From: Streptomyces albireticuli
GTDB taxonomy: Bacteria > Actinomycetota > Actinomycetes > Streptomycetales > Streptomycetaceae
Direction: 5' to 3'
Length of the DNA: 64,000 nucleotides
Assembly (NCBI RefSeq): GCF_021228125.1
Contig: NZ_JAJQQS010000009.1
Location: 221,910-285,909 of the forward strand
Under the pieces are notes generated by a model. That model saw nothing but the letters and a program-made list of their open reading frames with translations, ran no database searches and was not told the DNA's origin. This document shows, piece by piece, positions 43,065 to 52,001 of this stretch; positions within the stretch are counted from its first letter, which is position 1; each line of letters begins with the position of its first letter. Both the position numbers and the translations under genes were made by a program.

Positions 43065-44723
43065 ATGTCAGGACCGCGACCCGTCCGAGCACCGCGAGGT
43101 ACCGAGCTGAGCACCTTGGGGTGGCAGCAGGAAGCCGCCCTGCGGATGCTGCAGAACAACCTCGACCCGGAGGTCGCCGAGCACCCGGACAAGCTGGTCG
43201 TCTACGGCGGCACGGGCAAGGCCGCCCGTGACTGGCGCTCGTTCGACGCCATGGTGCGCACCCTGCGGACGCTCAAGCAGGACGAGACGATGCTCGTCCA
43301 GTCCGGCCGCCCGGTCGGCGTGATGCAGACGCACGAATGGGCCCCGCGCGTCCTCATCGCCAACTCCAACCTGGTCGGCGACTGGGCCAACTGGGAGGAG
43401 TTCCGCCGCCTGGAGGCCCTCGGCCTCACCATGTACGGGCAGATGACGGCCGGTTCGTGGATCTACATCGGCACCCAGGGCATCCTCCAGGGCACCTACG
43501 AGACCTTCGCCGCCGTCGCGGCCAAGAAGTTCGGCGGCACCCTGGCCGGGACGATCACCCTCACGGCCGGCCTCGGTGGCATGGGCGGCGCCCAGCCCCT
43601 CGCCGTCACCATGAACGACGGCGTCGCGATCTGTATCGACTGCGACCCGCGCGCCATCGAGCGCCGCATCGAGCACCGCTACCTGGACGTGAAGGCCGAC
43701 TCCCTCGACCACGCCCTCCAGCTGGCCGTGGAGGCGCGGGACGCGCGCCGCCCGCTCTCCATCGGCGTGCTGGGCAACGCCGCCGAGCTCCTCCCGCGGC
43801 TGCTCGCGATGAACGCCCCCGTCGACATCGTGACGGACCAGACCTCCGCCCACGACCCGCTGTCGTACCTCCCGGTCGGCGTCGACTTCGACGACATGGC
43901 CACGTACGCGGCCGAGAAGCCCGCCGACTTCACCACCCGGGCGCGCGAGTCCATGGCCCGGCACGTCGAGGCCATGGTCGGCTTCCAGGACGCGGGCGCC
44001 GAGGTCTTCGACTACGGCAACTCCATCCGCGGCGAGGCCCGGCTCGCGGGCTACACCCGCGCCTTCGACTTCCCCGGCTTCGTCCCCGCCTACATCCGCC
44101 CCCTCTTCTGCGAGGGCAAGGGCCCCTTCCGCTGGGCGGCCCTCTCCGGCGACGCGGCGGACATCCACAAGACCGACAAGGCGATGCTCGAACTCTTCCC
44201 CGAGAACGAGTCCCTCGCGCGCTGGATCAAGATGGCCGGGGAGCGGGTCCACTTCCAGGGCCTGCCCGCCCGCATCTGCTGGCTCGGCTACGGCGAGCGC
44301 GACAAGGCGGGCGAGCGCTTCAACGAGATGGTCGCCGACGGCACCCTCGCCGCGCCGCTGGCCATCGGCCGCGACCACCTCGACTGCGGCTCGGTGGCCT
44401 CGCCCTACCGCGAGACCGAGGCCATGCTCGACGGCTCCGACGCGATCGCCGACTGGCCGCTGCTGAACGCCATGGTCAACGTCGCCTCCGGCGCCTCCTG
44501 GGTCTCCCTCCACCACGGCGGCGGCGTCGGCATGGGCCGCTCCATCCACGCGGGCCAGGTCACGGTCGCCGACGGCACGAAGCTCGCGGGCGAGAAGATC
44601 CGCCGGGTGCTGACGAACGACCCGGGGATGGGTGTGATCCGGCACGTCGACGCGGGGTACGACATCGCGGAGTCGGTGGCGGAGGACAAGGGCGTGCGCG
44701 TCCCGATGCGGGAGGACTCGTGA
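43065..44723 (+). CDS. hutU: Urocanate hydratase
   Basis: This is a 552-aa urocanase, close to the usual length, catalysing the second step of histidine degradation (urocanate to imidazolone propionate) with tightly bound NAD. Family blocks are clear: WQQEAALRMLQNNLDPEVAE, YGGTGKAARDW, the NAD region TLTAGLGGMGGAQPLAVTM and the active-site Cys405 in ARICWLGYGERDKAG. It is the first gene of a tight four-gene operon; its stop overlaps the next start (GTGA). Histidine ammonia-lyase (hutH) is not in the window, so histidine must be deaminated by a gene elsewhere. Confidence 0.97.
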   Translation: MSGPRPVRAPRGTELSTLGWQQEAALRMLQNNLDPEVAEHPDKLVVYGGTGKAARDWRSFDAMVRTLRTLKQDETMLVQSGRPVGVMQTHEWAPRVLIANSNLVGDWANWEEFRRLEALGLTMYGQMTAGSWIYIGTQGILQGTYETFAAVAAKKFGGTLAGTITLTAGLGGMGGAQPLAVTMNDGVAICIDCDPRAIERRIEHRYLDVKADSLDHALQLAVEARDARRPLSIGVLGNAAELLPRLLAMNAPVDIVTDQTSAHDPLSYLPVGVDFDDMATYAAEKPADFTTRARESMARHVEAMVGFQDAGAEVFDYGNSIRGEARLAGYTRAFDFPGFVPAYIRPLFCEGKGPFRWAALSGDAADIHKTDKAMLELFPENESLARWIKMAGERVHFQGLPARICWLGYGERDKAGERFNEMVADGTLAAPLAIGRDHLDCGSVASPYRETEAMLDGSDAIADWPLLNAMVNVASGASWVSLHHGGGVGMGRSIHAGQVTVADGTKLAGEKIRRVLTNDPGMGVIRHVDAGYDIAESVAEDKGVRVPMREDS

Positions 44724-46069
44724 GCGACGTCGCGGGCAATCGTGCCGCGGGGCGGCACGGGTGGGCGCGACCGGCCCACCGGCCCGCACCGGAAGCGGGT
44801 GCCCCCGGTGGGGCCGACCGTACGTCGCCGGGTGCGGGTGGGGTTGTGCCCACCACCGGTGGCGCCTCGTTCCACGAGATGTGGCGTGACCTCCTCCCCC
44901 TCGGCCGCGACCGGGAAAGCGGCGGATACCGCCGCTACGCCTGGACCCCCGCCGACACCGACTGCCGTGAATGGTTCAAGGCGCAGGCCGAGACCCGCGG
45001 GCTCACCTACGAGCTCGACCGCAACGGCAACCAGTGGGCCTGGCTCGGCGACCCCACCGCCGGCGACGCCGTCGTCACCGGCTCGCACCTGGACTCCGTC
45101 CCGGACGGCGGCGCCTTCGACGGCCCGCTCGGCGTCGTGTCGTCCTTCGCCGCGCTGGACGAGCTGCGCTCGCGCGGCGCGAAGCCGGGCCGCCCCCTCG
45201 CCGTCGTCAACTTCGGCGACGAGGAGGGCGCCCGCTTCGGGCTGGCCTGCGTGGGCTCCCGGCTGGCCGCCGGACAGCTCACCCTCGACAAGGCCCGGGA
45301 GCTGCGCGACGCCGACGGCGTCACCCTGCCGCAGGCGATGGAGCGCGCCGGGTACGACCCGGAGGCCATCGGGGCCGACCCCGAGCGGCTGGCCCGGATC
45401 GGCGCCTTCGTCGAACTGCACGTCGAACAGGGCCGGGCCCTGGACCTCTCCGGCGACCGGGTGGGCATCGCCTCCGCCATCTGGCCGCACGGCCGCTGGC
45501 GGTTCGACTTCCACGGCGAGGCCAACCACGCGGGCACCACCCGTATCGACGACCGCCGCGACCCCATGCTCACCTACGCCAACACCGTCCTCGCCGCCCG
45601 GAAGAAGGCCCGGCTCGCCGGTGCCCTCGCCACCTTCGGCAAGATCAGCGTCGAGCCGAACGGGGTCAACGCCATCCCGTCCCTGGTCCGCGGCTGGCTG
45701 GACTCCCGCGCCGCCGACCAGGACACCCTCGACCTGGTGATCGCCGAGATCGAGAAGGCGGCCGTCGAGCGCGGCGAGCGCGACGGCGTCGACGTCCGGA
45801 TCACCCGGGAGTCGTTCACCCCCGTCGTCGAATTCGAACACGCACTGCGCGACGAGCTCGGCCGGATCCTGGGCGGGAACGTCCCCGTCCTCGGCACGGG
45901 CGCGGGACACGACGCCGGAATCCTCTCCGGGACCGTCCCGACCGCCATGCTGTTCGTACGCAACCCCACGGGCGTCTCGCACTCACCCGCCGAGACGGCG
46001 GACGAGGACGACTGCCTGGCCGGGGTGACCGCACTCGCCGACGTACTGGAGGGCCTGGCGTGTCGCTGA
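44720..46069 (+). CDS. M20-family amidohydrolase, annotated-type allantoate amidohydrolase, 449 aa
   Basis: The GTG at 44720 overlaps the hutU stop by 4 nt. The first ~45 residues are disordered (Gly/Ala/Arg). The metal-dependent core follows: GSHLDSVPDGGAFDGPLG, NFGDEEGARFG, ELHVEQG, NHAGTT and the late His in GAGHDAG and GVSHSP. It belongs with AllC/N-carbamoyl-amino-acid hydrolases that cleave a C-N bond on small acids. Inside a hut operon that has hutF but no hutG, it is a strong candidate for the N-formylglutamate deformylase step. That is inference, and allantoate is the family-name substrate only. Confidence 0.88.
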   Translation: MSDVAGNRAAGRHGWARPAHRPAPEAGAPGGADRTSPGAGGVVPTTGGASFHEMWRDLLPLGRDRESGGYRRYAWTPADTDCREWFKAQAETRGLTYELDRNGNQWAWLGDPTAGDAVVTGSHLDSVPDGGAFDGPLGVVSSFAALDELRSRGAKPGRPLAVVNFGDEEGARFGLACVGSRLAAGQLTLDKARELRDADGVTLPQAMERAGYDPEAIGADPERLARIGAFVELHVEQGRALDLSGDRVGIASAIWPHGRWRFDFHGEANHAGTTRIDDRRDPMLTYANTVLAARKKARLAGALATFGKISVEPNGVNAIPSLVRGWLDSRAADQDTLDLVIAEIEKAAVERGERDGVDVRITRESFTPVVEFEHALRDELGRILGGNVPVLGTGAGHDAGILSGTVPTAMLFVRNPTGVSHSPAETADEDDCLAGVTALADVLEGLACR

Positions 46070-47406
46070 CGGCACAGACTTACTGGGCGGAGCACGCCTG
46101 GCTCGACAACGGGGTCGAGCGGGGCGTGGTCGTCAAAACGGGCACGGACGGCCGGATCGCGTCCGTCCGCAAGGGGGTGAAGAAGCCGCCGACGGGCTCC
46201 GTGACCCTGCGCGGCCTCACACTCCCGGGGCTGGCCAACGCCCATTCGCACGCGTTCCACCGCGCCCTGCGGGGCACCGTGCAGCAGGGCGAGGGGACCT
46301 TCTGGACCTGGCGCGACCTCATGTACGGCGTCGCCGACCGGCTCACCCCCGACACCTACTACGCGCTGGCCCGCGCGGTGTACGCCGAGATGGCCCTCGC
46401 CGGCATCACCGCCGTCGGTGAGTTCCACTACCTCCACCACGCCCCCGGCGGCGGCGCCTACGACAACCCCAACGCCATGGGCGAGGCCCTGATCGCCGCG
46501 GCCGCCGAGGCGGGCATCCGCATCACCCTCCTCGACACCTGCTACCTCTCCTCCGGCTTCGGCGCGCCGCCCAGCCGGCACCAGCTCCGCTTCAGCGACA
46601 CCACCGCCGAGCGGTGGGCCGAGCGGGCCGCCGGGCTCAAGGGCGACGACAACACCCGGATCGGCGCGGCCGTCCACTCCGTACGGGCCGTGCCCGTCGA
46701 TCAGCTGGCCACCGTCGCCGCCTGGGCCGACGAGCGCGAGGCGCCGCTGCACGTCCACCTCTCGGAGCAGACCGCCGAGAACGACGCCTGCGTCGAGGCC
46801 CACGGCTTCACCCCCACCACCCTCCTGGCCGACCACGGTGTGCTCGGCCCCCGCACCACCGCCGTCCACGCCACCCACCTCACCCCCGGGGACATCCGCC
46901 TCCTGGGCCACTCCGGCACCGGTGTGTGCATGTGCCCCACCACCGAGCGGGACCTCGCCGACGGCATCGGCCCGGCGCCCAAGCTGCAGAGCGCGGGCTC
47001 GCCGCTCTCCCTCGGCAGCGACAGCCACGCCGTCATCGACATCCTCGAAGAGGCGCGCGCGATGGAGCTCGACGAGCGGCTGCACACCCGTACGCGCGGC
47101 CACTGGACCGCGTCCCAGCTGCTGCGCGCCGCCACCGCGGACGGCCACGCCGCTCTCGGCTGGCACGACGCGGGCGGCATCCGGGCGGGCGCGCTCGCGG
47201 ACCTCACCACGATCGCGCTGGACACGGTGCGCACGGCGGGCCCGCCGCCGGAGCTCGCCGTCGAGACGGCCGTGTTCGCGGCGACCAACGCGGACGTCCG
47301 GGACACCGTCGTCGGCGGCCGGCACATCGTGCGCGAAGGAACCCACCAGCTCGTGCCCGAGGTGGGGCAGGCGCTGGCCGAGGCCGTCGCGGACCTGCGC
47401 GCCTGA
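46060..47406 (+). CDS. hutF: Formimidoylglutamate deiminase
   Basis: GTG 46060 overlaps the previous gene by 10 nt. The 448-aa amidohydrolase-superfamily enzyme has the metal motif NAHSHAFHRALRG, HVHLSEQ, HATHL and the Asp of LGSDSHAVID. The WTWRDLMYGVADRLTP block is typical of HutF, which turns N-formimino-L-glutamate into N-formyl-L-glutamate and ammonia. Its presence means this Hut pathway takes the five-step route via formylglutamate rather than direct release of formamide. Confidence 0.93.
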   Translation: MSLTAQTYWAEHAWLDNGVERGVVVKTGTDGRIASVRKGVKKPPTGSVTLRGLTLPGLANAHSHAFHRALRGTVQQGEGTFWTWRDLMYGVADRLTPDTYYALARAVYAEMALAGITAVGEFHYLHHAPGGGAYDNPNAMGEALIAAAAEAGIRITLLDTCYLSSGFGAPPSRHQLRFSDTTAERWAERAAGLKGDDNTRIGAAVHSVRAVPVDQLATVAAWADEREAPLHVHLSEQTAENDACVEAHGFTPTTLLADHGVLGPRTTAVHATHLTPGDIRLLGHSGTGVCMCPTTERDLADGIGPAPKLQSAGSPLSLGSDSHAVIDILEEARAMELDERLHTRTRGHWTASQLLRAATADGHAALGWHDAGGIRAGALADLTTIALDTVRTAGPPPELAVETAVFAATNADVRDTVVGGRHIVREGTHQLVPEVGQALAEAVADLRA

Positions 47407-47450
47407 GCCCCAGGAAGCCACCGAGAAACCCGAAGGAGCACCGACCGCCC

Positions 47451-48620
47451 ATGGCGACCACGGTCATCACCAACATCAGCAGTCTCGTCACCAACGACCC
47501 GTCCCTCGGTGCGGGCCCCCTCGGCCTGATCGAGGACGCGGCGGTCGTCGTCGACGGTGACCGCGTCGCCTGGGTCGGTACGGTCGGTGGAGCACCCGCC
47601 GCCGACGAACGCGTCGACGCCGGGGGCCGGGCCGTGCTCCCCGGCTTCGTCGACTCCCACTCGCACCTGGTCTTCGCGGGCGACCGCACCGCCGAGTTCA
47701 ACGCCCGGATGTCCGGCAGGAGCTACAGCGCCGGCGGCATCCGTGTCACCGTCGCCGCCACCCGCGCCGCGAGCGACGAGGAGCTGGCGGCCAACCTCCG
47801 CCGCTATCTGCGCGAGGCGCTGCGCCAGGGCACCACCACCCTGGAGACCAAGTCCGGCTACGGCCTCACCGTCGAGCAGGAGGCGCGCGCCCTGCGCATC
47901 GCCGCCGCCCAGACCGACGAGGTCACCTACCTCGGCGCCCACATCGTCCCGCCCGACCACGCCGACGACCCGGCTGGCTACGTCGACCTCGTCACCGGCC
48001 CGATGCTGGACGCCTGCGCCCCGCACGCCCGCTGGATCGACGTCTTCTGCGAGAAGGGCGCCTTCGACGGCGACCAGGCCCGTACGATCCTCACCGCGGG
48101 CGCCGCCCGGGGCCTCGTCCCCCGCGTCCACGCCAATCAGCTGTCCTACGGGCCCGGCGTCCAGCTCGCCGTCGAGCTCGGCGCCGCCTCCGCCGACCAC
48201 TGCACCCACCTCACCGACGCCGACGTCGACGCCCTCGCGAGCGGTGACACCGTGGCCACCCTCCTGCCGGGCGCGGAGTTCTCCACCCGCGCCCAGTGGC
48301 CGAACGCCCGCCGCCTCCTCGACGCGGGTGCCACCGTCGCGCTCTCCACGGACTGCAACCCCGGCTCGTCCTTCACCAGTTCGATGCCGTTCTGCGTCGC
48401 CCTGGCCGTCCGTGACATGGGGATGACCCCCGACGAGGCCGTGTGGGCCGCCACGGCGGGCGGCGCGGCGGCCCTGCGCCGTACCGACATCGGCCGGCTC
48501 TCCCCGGGGGCCCGGGCCGACCTCGCCCTGCTCGACGCCCCCAGCCACGTCCACCTCGCCTACCGCCCGGGGGTCCCCCTGGTCTCGGCGGTGTGGCGGC
48601 GCGGCGTCCGCGAGCTCTGA
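47451..48620 (+). CDS. hutI: Imidazolonepropionase
   Basis: ATG 47451 has AAGGAG at 47433-47438, a rather long 12-nt spacing. The protein has 389 aa with the amidohydrolase metal motif DSHSHLVFAGDR, the substrate region MSGRSYSAGGI, ETKSGYGLT, VHANQLS and STDCNPGSS. It opens the imidazolone ring to give formiminoglutamate, the substrate of HutF. It is the last gene of the hut operon and converges on the Ddn-like gene with only 15 nt between stops. Confidence 0.95.
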   Translation: MATTVITNISSLVTNDPSLGAGPLGLIEDAAVVVDGDRVAWVGTVGGAPAADERVDAGGRAVLPGFVDSHSHLVFAGDRTAEFNARMSGRSYSAGGIRVTVAATRAASDEELAANLRRYLREALRQGTTTLETKSGYGLTVEQEARALRIAAAQTDEVTYLGAHIVPPDHADDPAGYVDLVTGPMLDACAPHARWIDVFCEKGAFDGDQARTILTAGAARGLVPRVHANQLSYGPGVQLAVELGAASADHCTHLTDADVDALASGDTVATLLPGAEFSTRAQWPNARRLLDAGATVALSTDCNPGSSFTSSMPFCVALAVRDMGMTPDEAVWAATAGGAAALRRTDIGRLSPGARADLALLDAPSHVHLAYRPGVPLVSAVWRRGVREL

Positions 48621-48635
48621 CGGCGCCCGGGAGCC

Positions 48636-49139
48636 TCAGTGCGACGGCGTGACCGGTTCCAGCGCCACCAGGGGAGTCGTCCGTCCCGCCCGGAGCGCCC
48701 GTTCGCGGAAGTCCGCGAAGGCCGGATCGACCGCGATCTGACGGGCCCACAGCGCGTCGTGCTCGGCCTCGTCCACGAGCCGGGCTCGTACGGCACGGCG
48801 TTCCGCGCCGACCTCCACGATCGCCTCGGGCGAGGCCGTCAGATTGTGGAACCAGGCCGGGGCGGTCGGCGACCCGCCGTTCGACGCGAAGACCACGAGC
48901 CGGCCCGCGCCGTCCTCCAGATGGACGAGGGGAGTGGTGCGCGGCAGCCCGCTGCGGGCCCCGAGGGTGGTGAGGAGCAGCAGCTTCACCCCGGCGAACC
49001 GCCCTCCCACCCGGCCGGCGTTGGCCCGGAACTCCTCGATGACGCGGAGGTTGAAGGGGTTGCCGCCGGCAGAGGGGGCAGCGGGAGCGGTGGGAGCGGC
49101 GGAAGGGGAATCGGCCGTGGCGGCCGCGGTGTTCGTCAT
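48636..49139 (-). CDS. Deazaflavin (F420)-dependent nitroreductase-like protein, 167 aa
   Basis: After an Ala/Ser/Pro-rich start (residues 1-25), the split-barrel domain of the Ddn/DUF385 family runs to the end: NPFNLRVIEEFRANAGRVGG, LLLTTLGARSGLPRTTPLVH and PAWFHNLTASPEAIVEVG. These proteins bind reduced F420 and act as quinone or nitro reductases or in F420-linked detoxification. It is divergent from a MerR regulator, with a palindrome between them, so it is probably induced by a small molecule. Confidence 0.88.
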   Translation of the reverse strand: MTNTAAATADSPSAAPTAPAAPSAGGNPFNLRVIEEFRANAGRVGGRFAGVKLLLLTTLGARSGLPRTTPLVHLEDGAGRLVVFASNGGSPTAPAWFHNLTASPEAIVEVGAERRAVRARLVDEAEHDALWARQIAVDPAFADFRERALRAGRTTPLVALEPVTPSH

Positions 49140-49155
49140 GACCGCAACGCTAAAT

Positions 49156-49173
49156 TCTCACACCCGTGTGAGA
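49156..49173. promoter_or_regulatory. MerR-type operator palindrome
   Basis: TCTCACACCCGTGTGAGA is an 18-bp perfect palindrome in the 59-bp divergent gap. On the minus strand it lies between TTGAAT and TAGCGT (20-nt spacing), the stretched-spacer arrangement used by MerR regulators. Confidence 0.75.
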
Positions 49174-49198
49174 TTCAAGAGGATGTGGGGCGGGTCAT

Positions 49199-49555
49199 AT
49201 GAAGATCGGTGAACTGGCGCTGACCACCGGGGTGAGCGTCCGGCTGCTGCGCTACTACGAGGAACAGGGCCTGCTCGCCTCGCACCGCCTGCCCAGCGGC
49301 CACCGGCGTTACGCGGCGGACGCGCCGGAGACCGTACGCCGTATCCGGGTGCTGCTCGCGGCCGGGCTGCCCACGCGTGTCATCCGCGACGTCCTGCCGT
49401 GCGTGCGGGGCGCGGAGGCGACGGCCTTCGACCCGTGCGTGGCCACGTACCTGCGCGAGCACCTCGACGGTCTCGACGCGCGCATCGCGGACCTCCAGGG
49501 CGCGCGGACGTCGCTGGCGGGTCTGCTCGCGGCGACGGAGGGGGCGGCGGCGTGA
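49199..49555 (+). CDS. MerR-family regulator, 118 aa
   Basis: The N-terminal winged helix is canonical: MKIGELALTTGVSVRLLRYY, then LPSGHRRYAADAPETVRRI. A dimerisation helix is near LREHLDGLDARIADLQGART. Two Cys (VLPCVRG and FDPCVATY) are present but do not form a known metal motif. The short C-terminus resembles drug- or redox-sensing members that control one adjacent gene, here the divergent F420-linked reductase. Confidence 0.9.
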   Translation: MKIGELALTTGVSVRLLRYYEEQGLLASHRLPSGHRRYAADAPETVRRIRVLLAAGLPTRVIRDVLPCVRGAEATAFDPCVATYLREHLDGLDARIADLQGARTSLAGLLAATEGAAA

Positions 49556-49606
49556 CCGCCACGCGCTTCCCGTCGCGACACGGGAATGCCGGGAACGCCG
49601 CGGACG

Positions 49607-49644
49607 CGCGGAGCGCCGCACGGAATCCCGTGCGGCGCTCCGCG
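49607..49644. terminator. Bidirectional terminator hairpin, 17-bp perfect stem
   Basis: Arms 49607-49623 and 49628-49644 pair completely around AATC between the convergent MerR and sigma-factor genes. Confidence 0.88.
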
Positions 49645-49667
49645 TATCCGGCGGGGAAACGCGGCGG

Positions 49668-50558
49668 TCATTCCTCGGCGGTCAGTCCCCTCCGCAGCCG
49701 GATCAGGGTGCGGGACAGCAGCCGGGACACGTGCATCTGGGAGATGCCCAGTTCCTCGCCGATCTCCGACTGGGTCATGTTCGCCACGAAGCGCAAGGAG
49801 AGGATCTTCCGGTCCCGCTGCGGGAGTTCGGCGATCATCGGCTTGAGGGATTCGACGTACTCGATGCCTTCGAGGCCGTGGTCCTCGTAGCCGATGCGGG
49901 CGGTGAGGGCGCCCTCCGTGTCGTCCTCGTCCGGCTGGGCGTCCAGGGAGCTCGCGGTGTACGCGTTGCTCGCGGCCATGCCCTCGAGGACCTCGTCCTC
50001 GGAGATGCCGAGGCGCTCGGCCAGTTCGCCGGCCGTGGGGGAGCGGTCCAGTCGCTGGGCCAGCTCGTCGCGGGCCTTGGCCAGCTCGATGCGGAGCTCC
50101 TGGAGGCGCCTCGGGACGCGCACCGACCAACTGGTGTCGCGGAAGAAGCGCTTGATCTCACCGATGATGGTCGGCATCGCGAAGGTCGGGAATTCGACGC
50201 CCCGGCTGAGCTCGAAGCGGTCGATGGCCTTGATGAGGCCGATCGTGCCGACCTGGACGATGTCCTCCATCGGCTCGCTGCGGGTGCGGAAGCGGGAGGC
50301 CGCGAACTTCACCAGCGCCAGGTTCAGTTCGACCAGGGTGTTGCGTACGTACGCGTATTCGTGGGTGCCCTCTTCGAGCTCCATGAGCCGCGCGAAGAGC
50401 GTCTTGGACAACGCCCGGGCGTCGACCGGTCCCACCTCGTCGTACGGCGGGATGTCGGGGAGCCCGCAGTTCTCGGGCTCTATCTGCTCGGGTGGGGTTG
50501 TCGACGAGGCGGTCTCCCGAGAAAATTCGGTGCGCGGTTCGTCGAGCCGGGGTGACAT
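49668..50558 (-). CDS. SigB/F/G-family stress sigma factor (SigI-like), 296 aa
   Basis: The start at 50558 (MSPRLDEPR) follows GGAGGAG with 5-nt spacing; upstream ATGs are in frame but lack one. Region 2 is clear (DIVQVGTIGLIKAIDRFE and FPTFAMPTIIGEIKRFFRD). So are region 3 (RSPTAGELAERLGISEDEV) and region 4 (MTQSEIGEELGISQMHVSRLL). This is the Streptomyces SigB/F/G group, controlled by anti-sigma kinases and STAS antagonists, both of which are encoded divergently next door. The arrangement matches the S. coelicolor sigI locus as I remember it, so SigI is the best name, unproven. Confidence 0.92.
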   Translation of the reverse strand: MSPRLDEPRTEFSRETASSTTPPEQIEPENCGLPDIPPYDEVGPVDARALSKTLFARLMELEEGTHEYAYVRNTLVELNLALVKFAASRFRTRSEPMEDIVQVGTIGLIKAIDRFELSRGVEFPTFAMPTIIGEIKRFFRDTSWSVRVPRRLQELRIELAKARDELAQRLDRSPTAGELAERLGISEDEVLEGMAASNAYTASSLDAQPDEDDTEGALTARIGYEDHGLEGIEYVESLKPMIAELPQRDRKILSLRFVANMTQSEIGEELGISQMHVSRLLSRTLIRLRRGLTAEE

Positions 50559-50691
50559 GGTCTCCTCCATCATTCTCGGCATAAGGCCGCCGATGCCATG
50601 ACTTCTTGCTGCGGTTCGCGGCGCCTCCAAAGCCGTCCGTGGTGGATGTCCTCTACTAGCCCTACCTGGCTTGCACACTGGATAGCAAGTG

Positions 50692-50715
50692 AGTCTTGTC
50701 CTCTTATATGGGTAA
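50692..50715 (+). promoter_or_regulatory. Candidate SigB-type promoter for the anti-anti-sigma gene
   Basis: GTCT (50692-50695), 14 nt, GGGTAA (50710-50715) fits the GNNT-N14-16-GGGTA pattern of the SigB group. It lies 82 nt before the STAS start, in a noticeably AT-richer stretch. Confidence 0.55.
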
Positions 50716-50797
50716 ATAACGGATGTTCGGCTACCGGACGTCGTAGCGAAGGCGTAGTGTTTTCCCCGCCCACGCAGGCCCACGAGAAAGGACGCGC

Positions 50798-51166
50798 ATG
50801 GACCGCGAAATGGTCGGCAGTGCGAGCAAGGGCCGGCTGAATGTTGAGGTCCGGCGCCATGGCGAGAGCGCCGTCGTGACGCCGGCGGGTGAGCTCGATC
50901 ACCACACGGCCGATCTGCTCCGCGAATCGCTGGACGGATGTGTGGCGCAGGGCCTGTCCCGGGTGGTCGTCGACTGCTCGAAGCTGGAGTTCTGCGACTC
51001 CACCGGGCTCAATGTGCTCCTCGGCGCCCGCCTCACCGCGGAGGCCGCCGGTGGCGCCGTCCACCTCGCGGCCATGCAGCCCGTCGTCGCCCGGGTGTTC
51101 GAGATCACCGGCGCCGAAGCCGTCTTCACCGTGCACGACACGCTCGACGCCGCGCTCACCGAGTAG
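50798..51166 (+). CDS. STAS-domain anti-anti-sigma factor, 122 aa
   Basis: ATG 50798 follows GAAAGGA. The protein is one STAS domain (LNVEVRRHGESAVVTPAGEL, VVVDCSKLEFCDSTGLNVLL) with the phosphorylatable Ser68 of the DSTGL motif. In this partner-switch system the dephosphorylated protein binds the anti-sigma kinase and frees the sigma factor; phosphorylation by the kinase switches it off. It is divergent from the sigma gene across 239 bp and upstream of the kinase on the same strand. Confidence 0.93.
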   Translation: MDREMVGSASKGRLNVEVRRHGESAVVTPAGELDHHTADLLRESLDGCVAQGLSRVVVDCSKLEFCDSTGLNVLLGARLTAEAAGGAVHLAAMQPVVARVFEITGAEAVFTVHDTLDAALTE

Positions 51167-51349
51167 CCGCCGAGTGACCACGGCCGCACCGCCCCGTCAC
51201 CTGTGTCACGCACGCGTTGCCTGCGTCACAGTGTCGCACCGAAGAAGTGGGTGTTCCCCTCGTTCGGTCGGGCAGGAGTCTGCTGAATCTGTTCAATGTG
51301 CCAGGTGACCATCATTTCTCAATCGGTGAATCGGTGAGGTGAAGCGCTG

Positions 51350-51844
51350 ATGAGCACCACCCGGCCGTACCCGCCGCCGGGCGAGCCCGGTCCGGAGGCG
51401 GAAGGCGCCGCCTCGCCCGTCACCCCACCGCCGGCCGGGCAGGTCCGCCGCCTGCGCCTGGTCGGGGTGAGCGGCGCCGTGCCCCGGTCCCGGGACTTCG
51501 CCCGCCAGGCGCTCCAGGACTGGGGCTGGCTGCCGGCCGCCACCGCCGATCACCGGGCCGCCGCCGAGGACGTCCTGCTGGTCGTCTCCGAGCTGGTCAC
51601 CAACGCCTGCCTGCACGCCGACGGTCCCGAGGAGCTCCGGGTGAGCTGCGCGGGCAAGGTGCTGCGGCTGGAGGTCGTCGACCTCGGCGCGGGCCAGCCC
51701 GCCCCCCGGACCCCGCACCGCGCGGGACGGCCGGGCGGCCACGGCATGTTCATCGTGCAGCGCCTCTGCCTCGACTGGGGGGTCGTGCGCCACGACGGCC
51801 GCCCCGGCAAGACCGTCTGGGCGGAGCTCGCCGCTCCCGCCTGA
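51350..51844 (+). CDS. Anti-sigma factor with GHKL ATPase domain, 164 aa
   Basis: After a Pro-rich tail (residues 1-30), a histidine-kinase-like ATPase fold of the RsbW/SpoIIAB type follows. Its N-box is VSELVTNACLHA, its G1 box VVDLGAGQ and its G2 box GGHGMFIVQRL. No dimerisation His is present. Such proteins hold a sigma factor inactive and phosphorylate the STAS partner. With the STAS gene upstream and the sigma gene divergent, it completes the partner switch. A 14-bp hairpin follows. Confidence 0.9.
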   Translation: MSTTRPYPPPGEPGPEAEGAASPVTPPPAGQVRRLRLVGVSGAVPRSRDFARQALQDWGWLPAATADHRAAAEDVLLVVSELVTNACLHADGPEELRVSCAGKVLRLEVVDLGAGQPAPRTPHRAGRPGGHGMFIVQRLCLDWGVVRHDGRPGKTVWAELAAPA

Positions 51845-51864
51845 CCCCGTCTCCGCCGTACCCC

Positions 51865-51901
51865 GGAACGCGCCGCCGGATTGTCCACGGCGGCGCGTTC
51901 C
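51865..51901. terminator. Terminator hairpin, 14-bp stem
   Basis: GGAACGCGCCGCCG (51865-51878) pairs with 51888-51901 around a 9-nt loop, 20 nt after the anti-sigma gene. Confidence 0.85.
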
Positions 51902-52001
51902 GTGTCTTCCCTCCACAAGGTCCCCGGCGTACTGTCGGCGCCCGATCTGATGTGTCGTCAGTGAATTTCGGCTACGGCACCGGACGAGAGGGGAACCCGA
52001 G

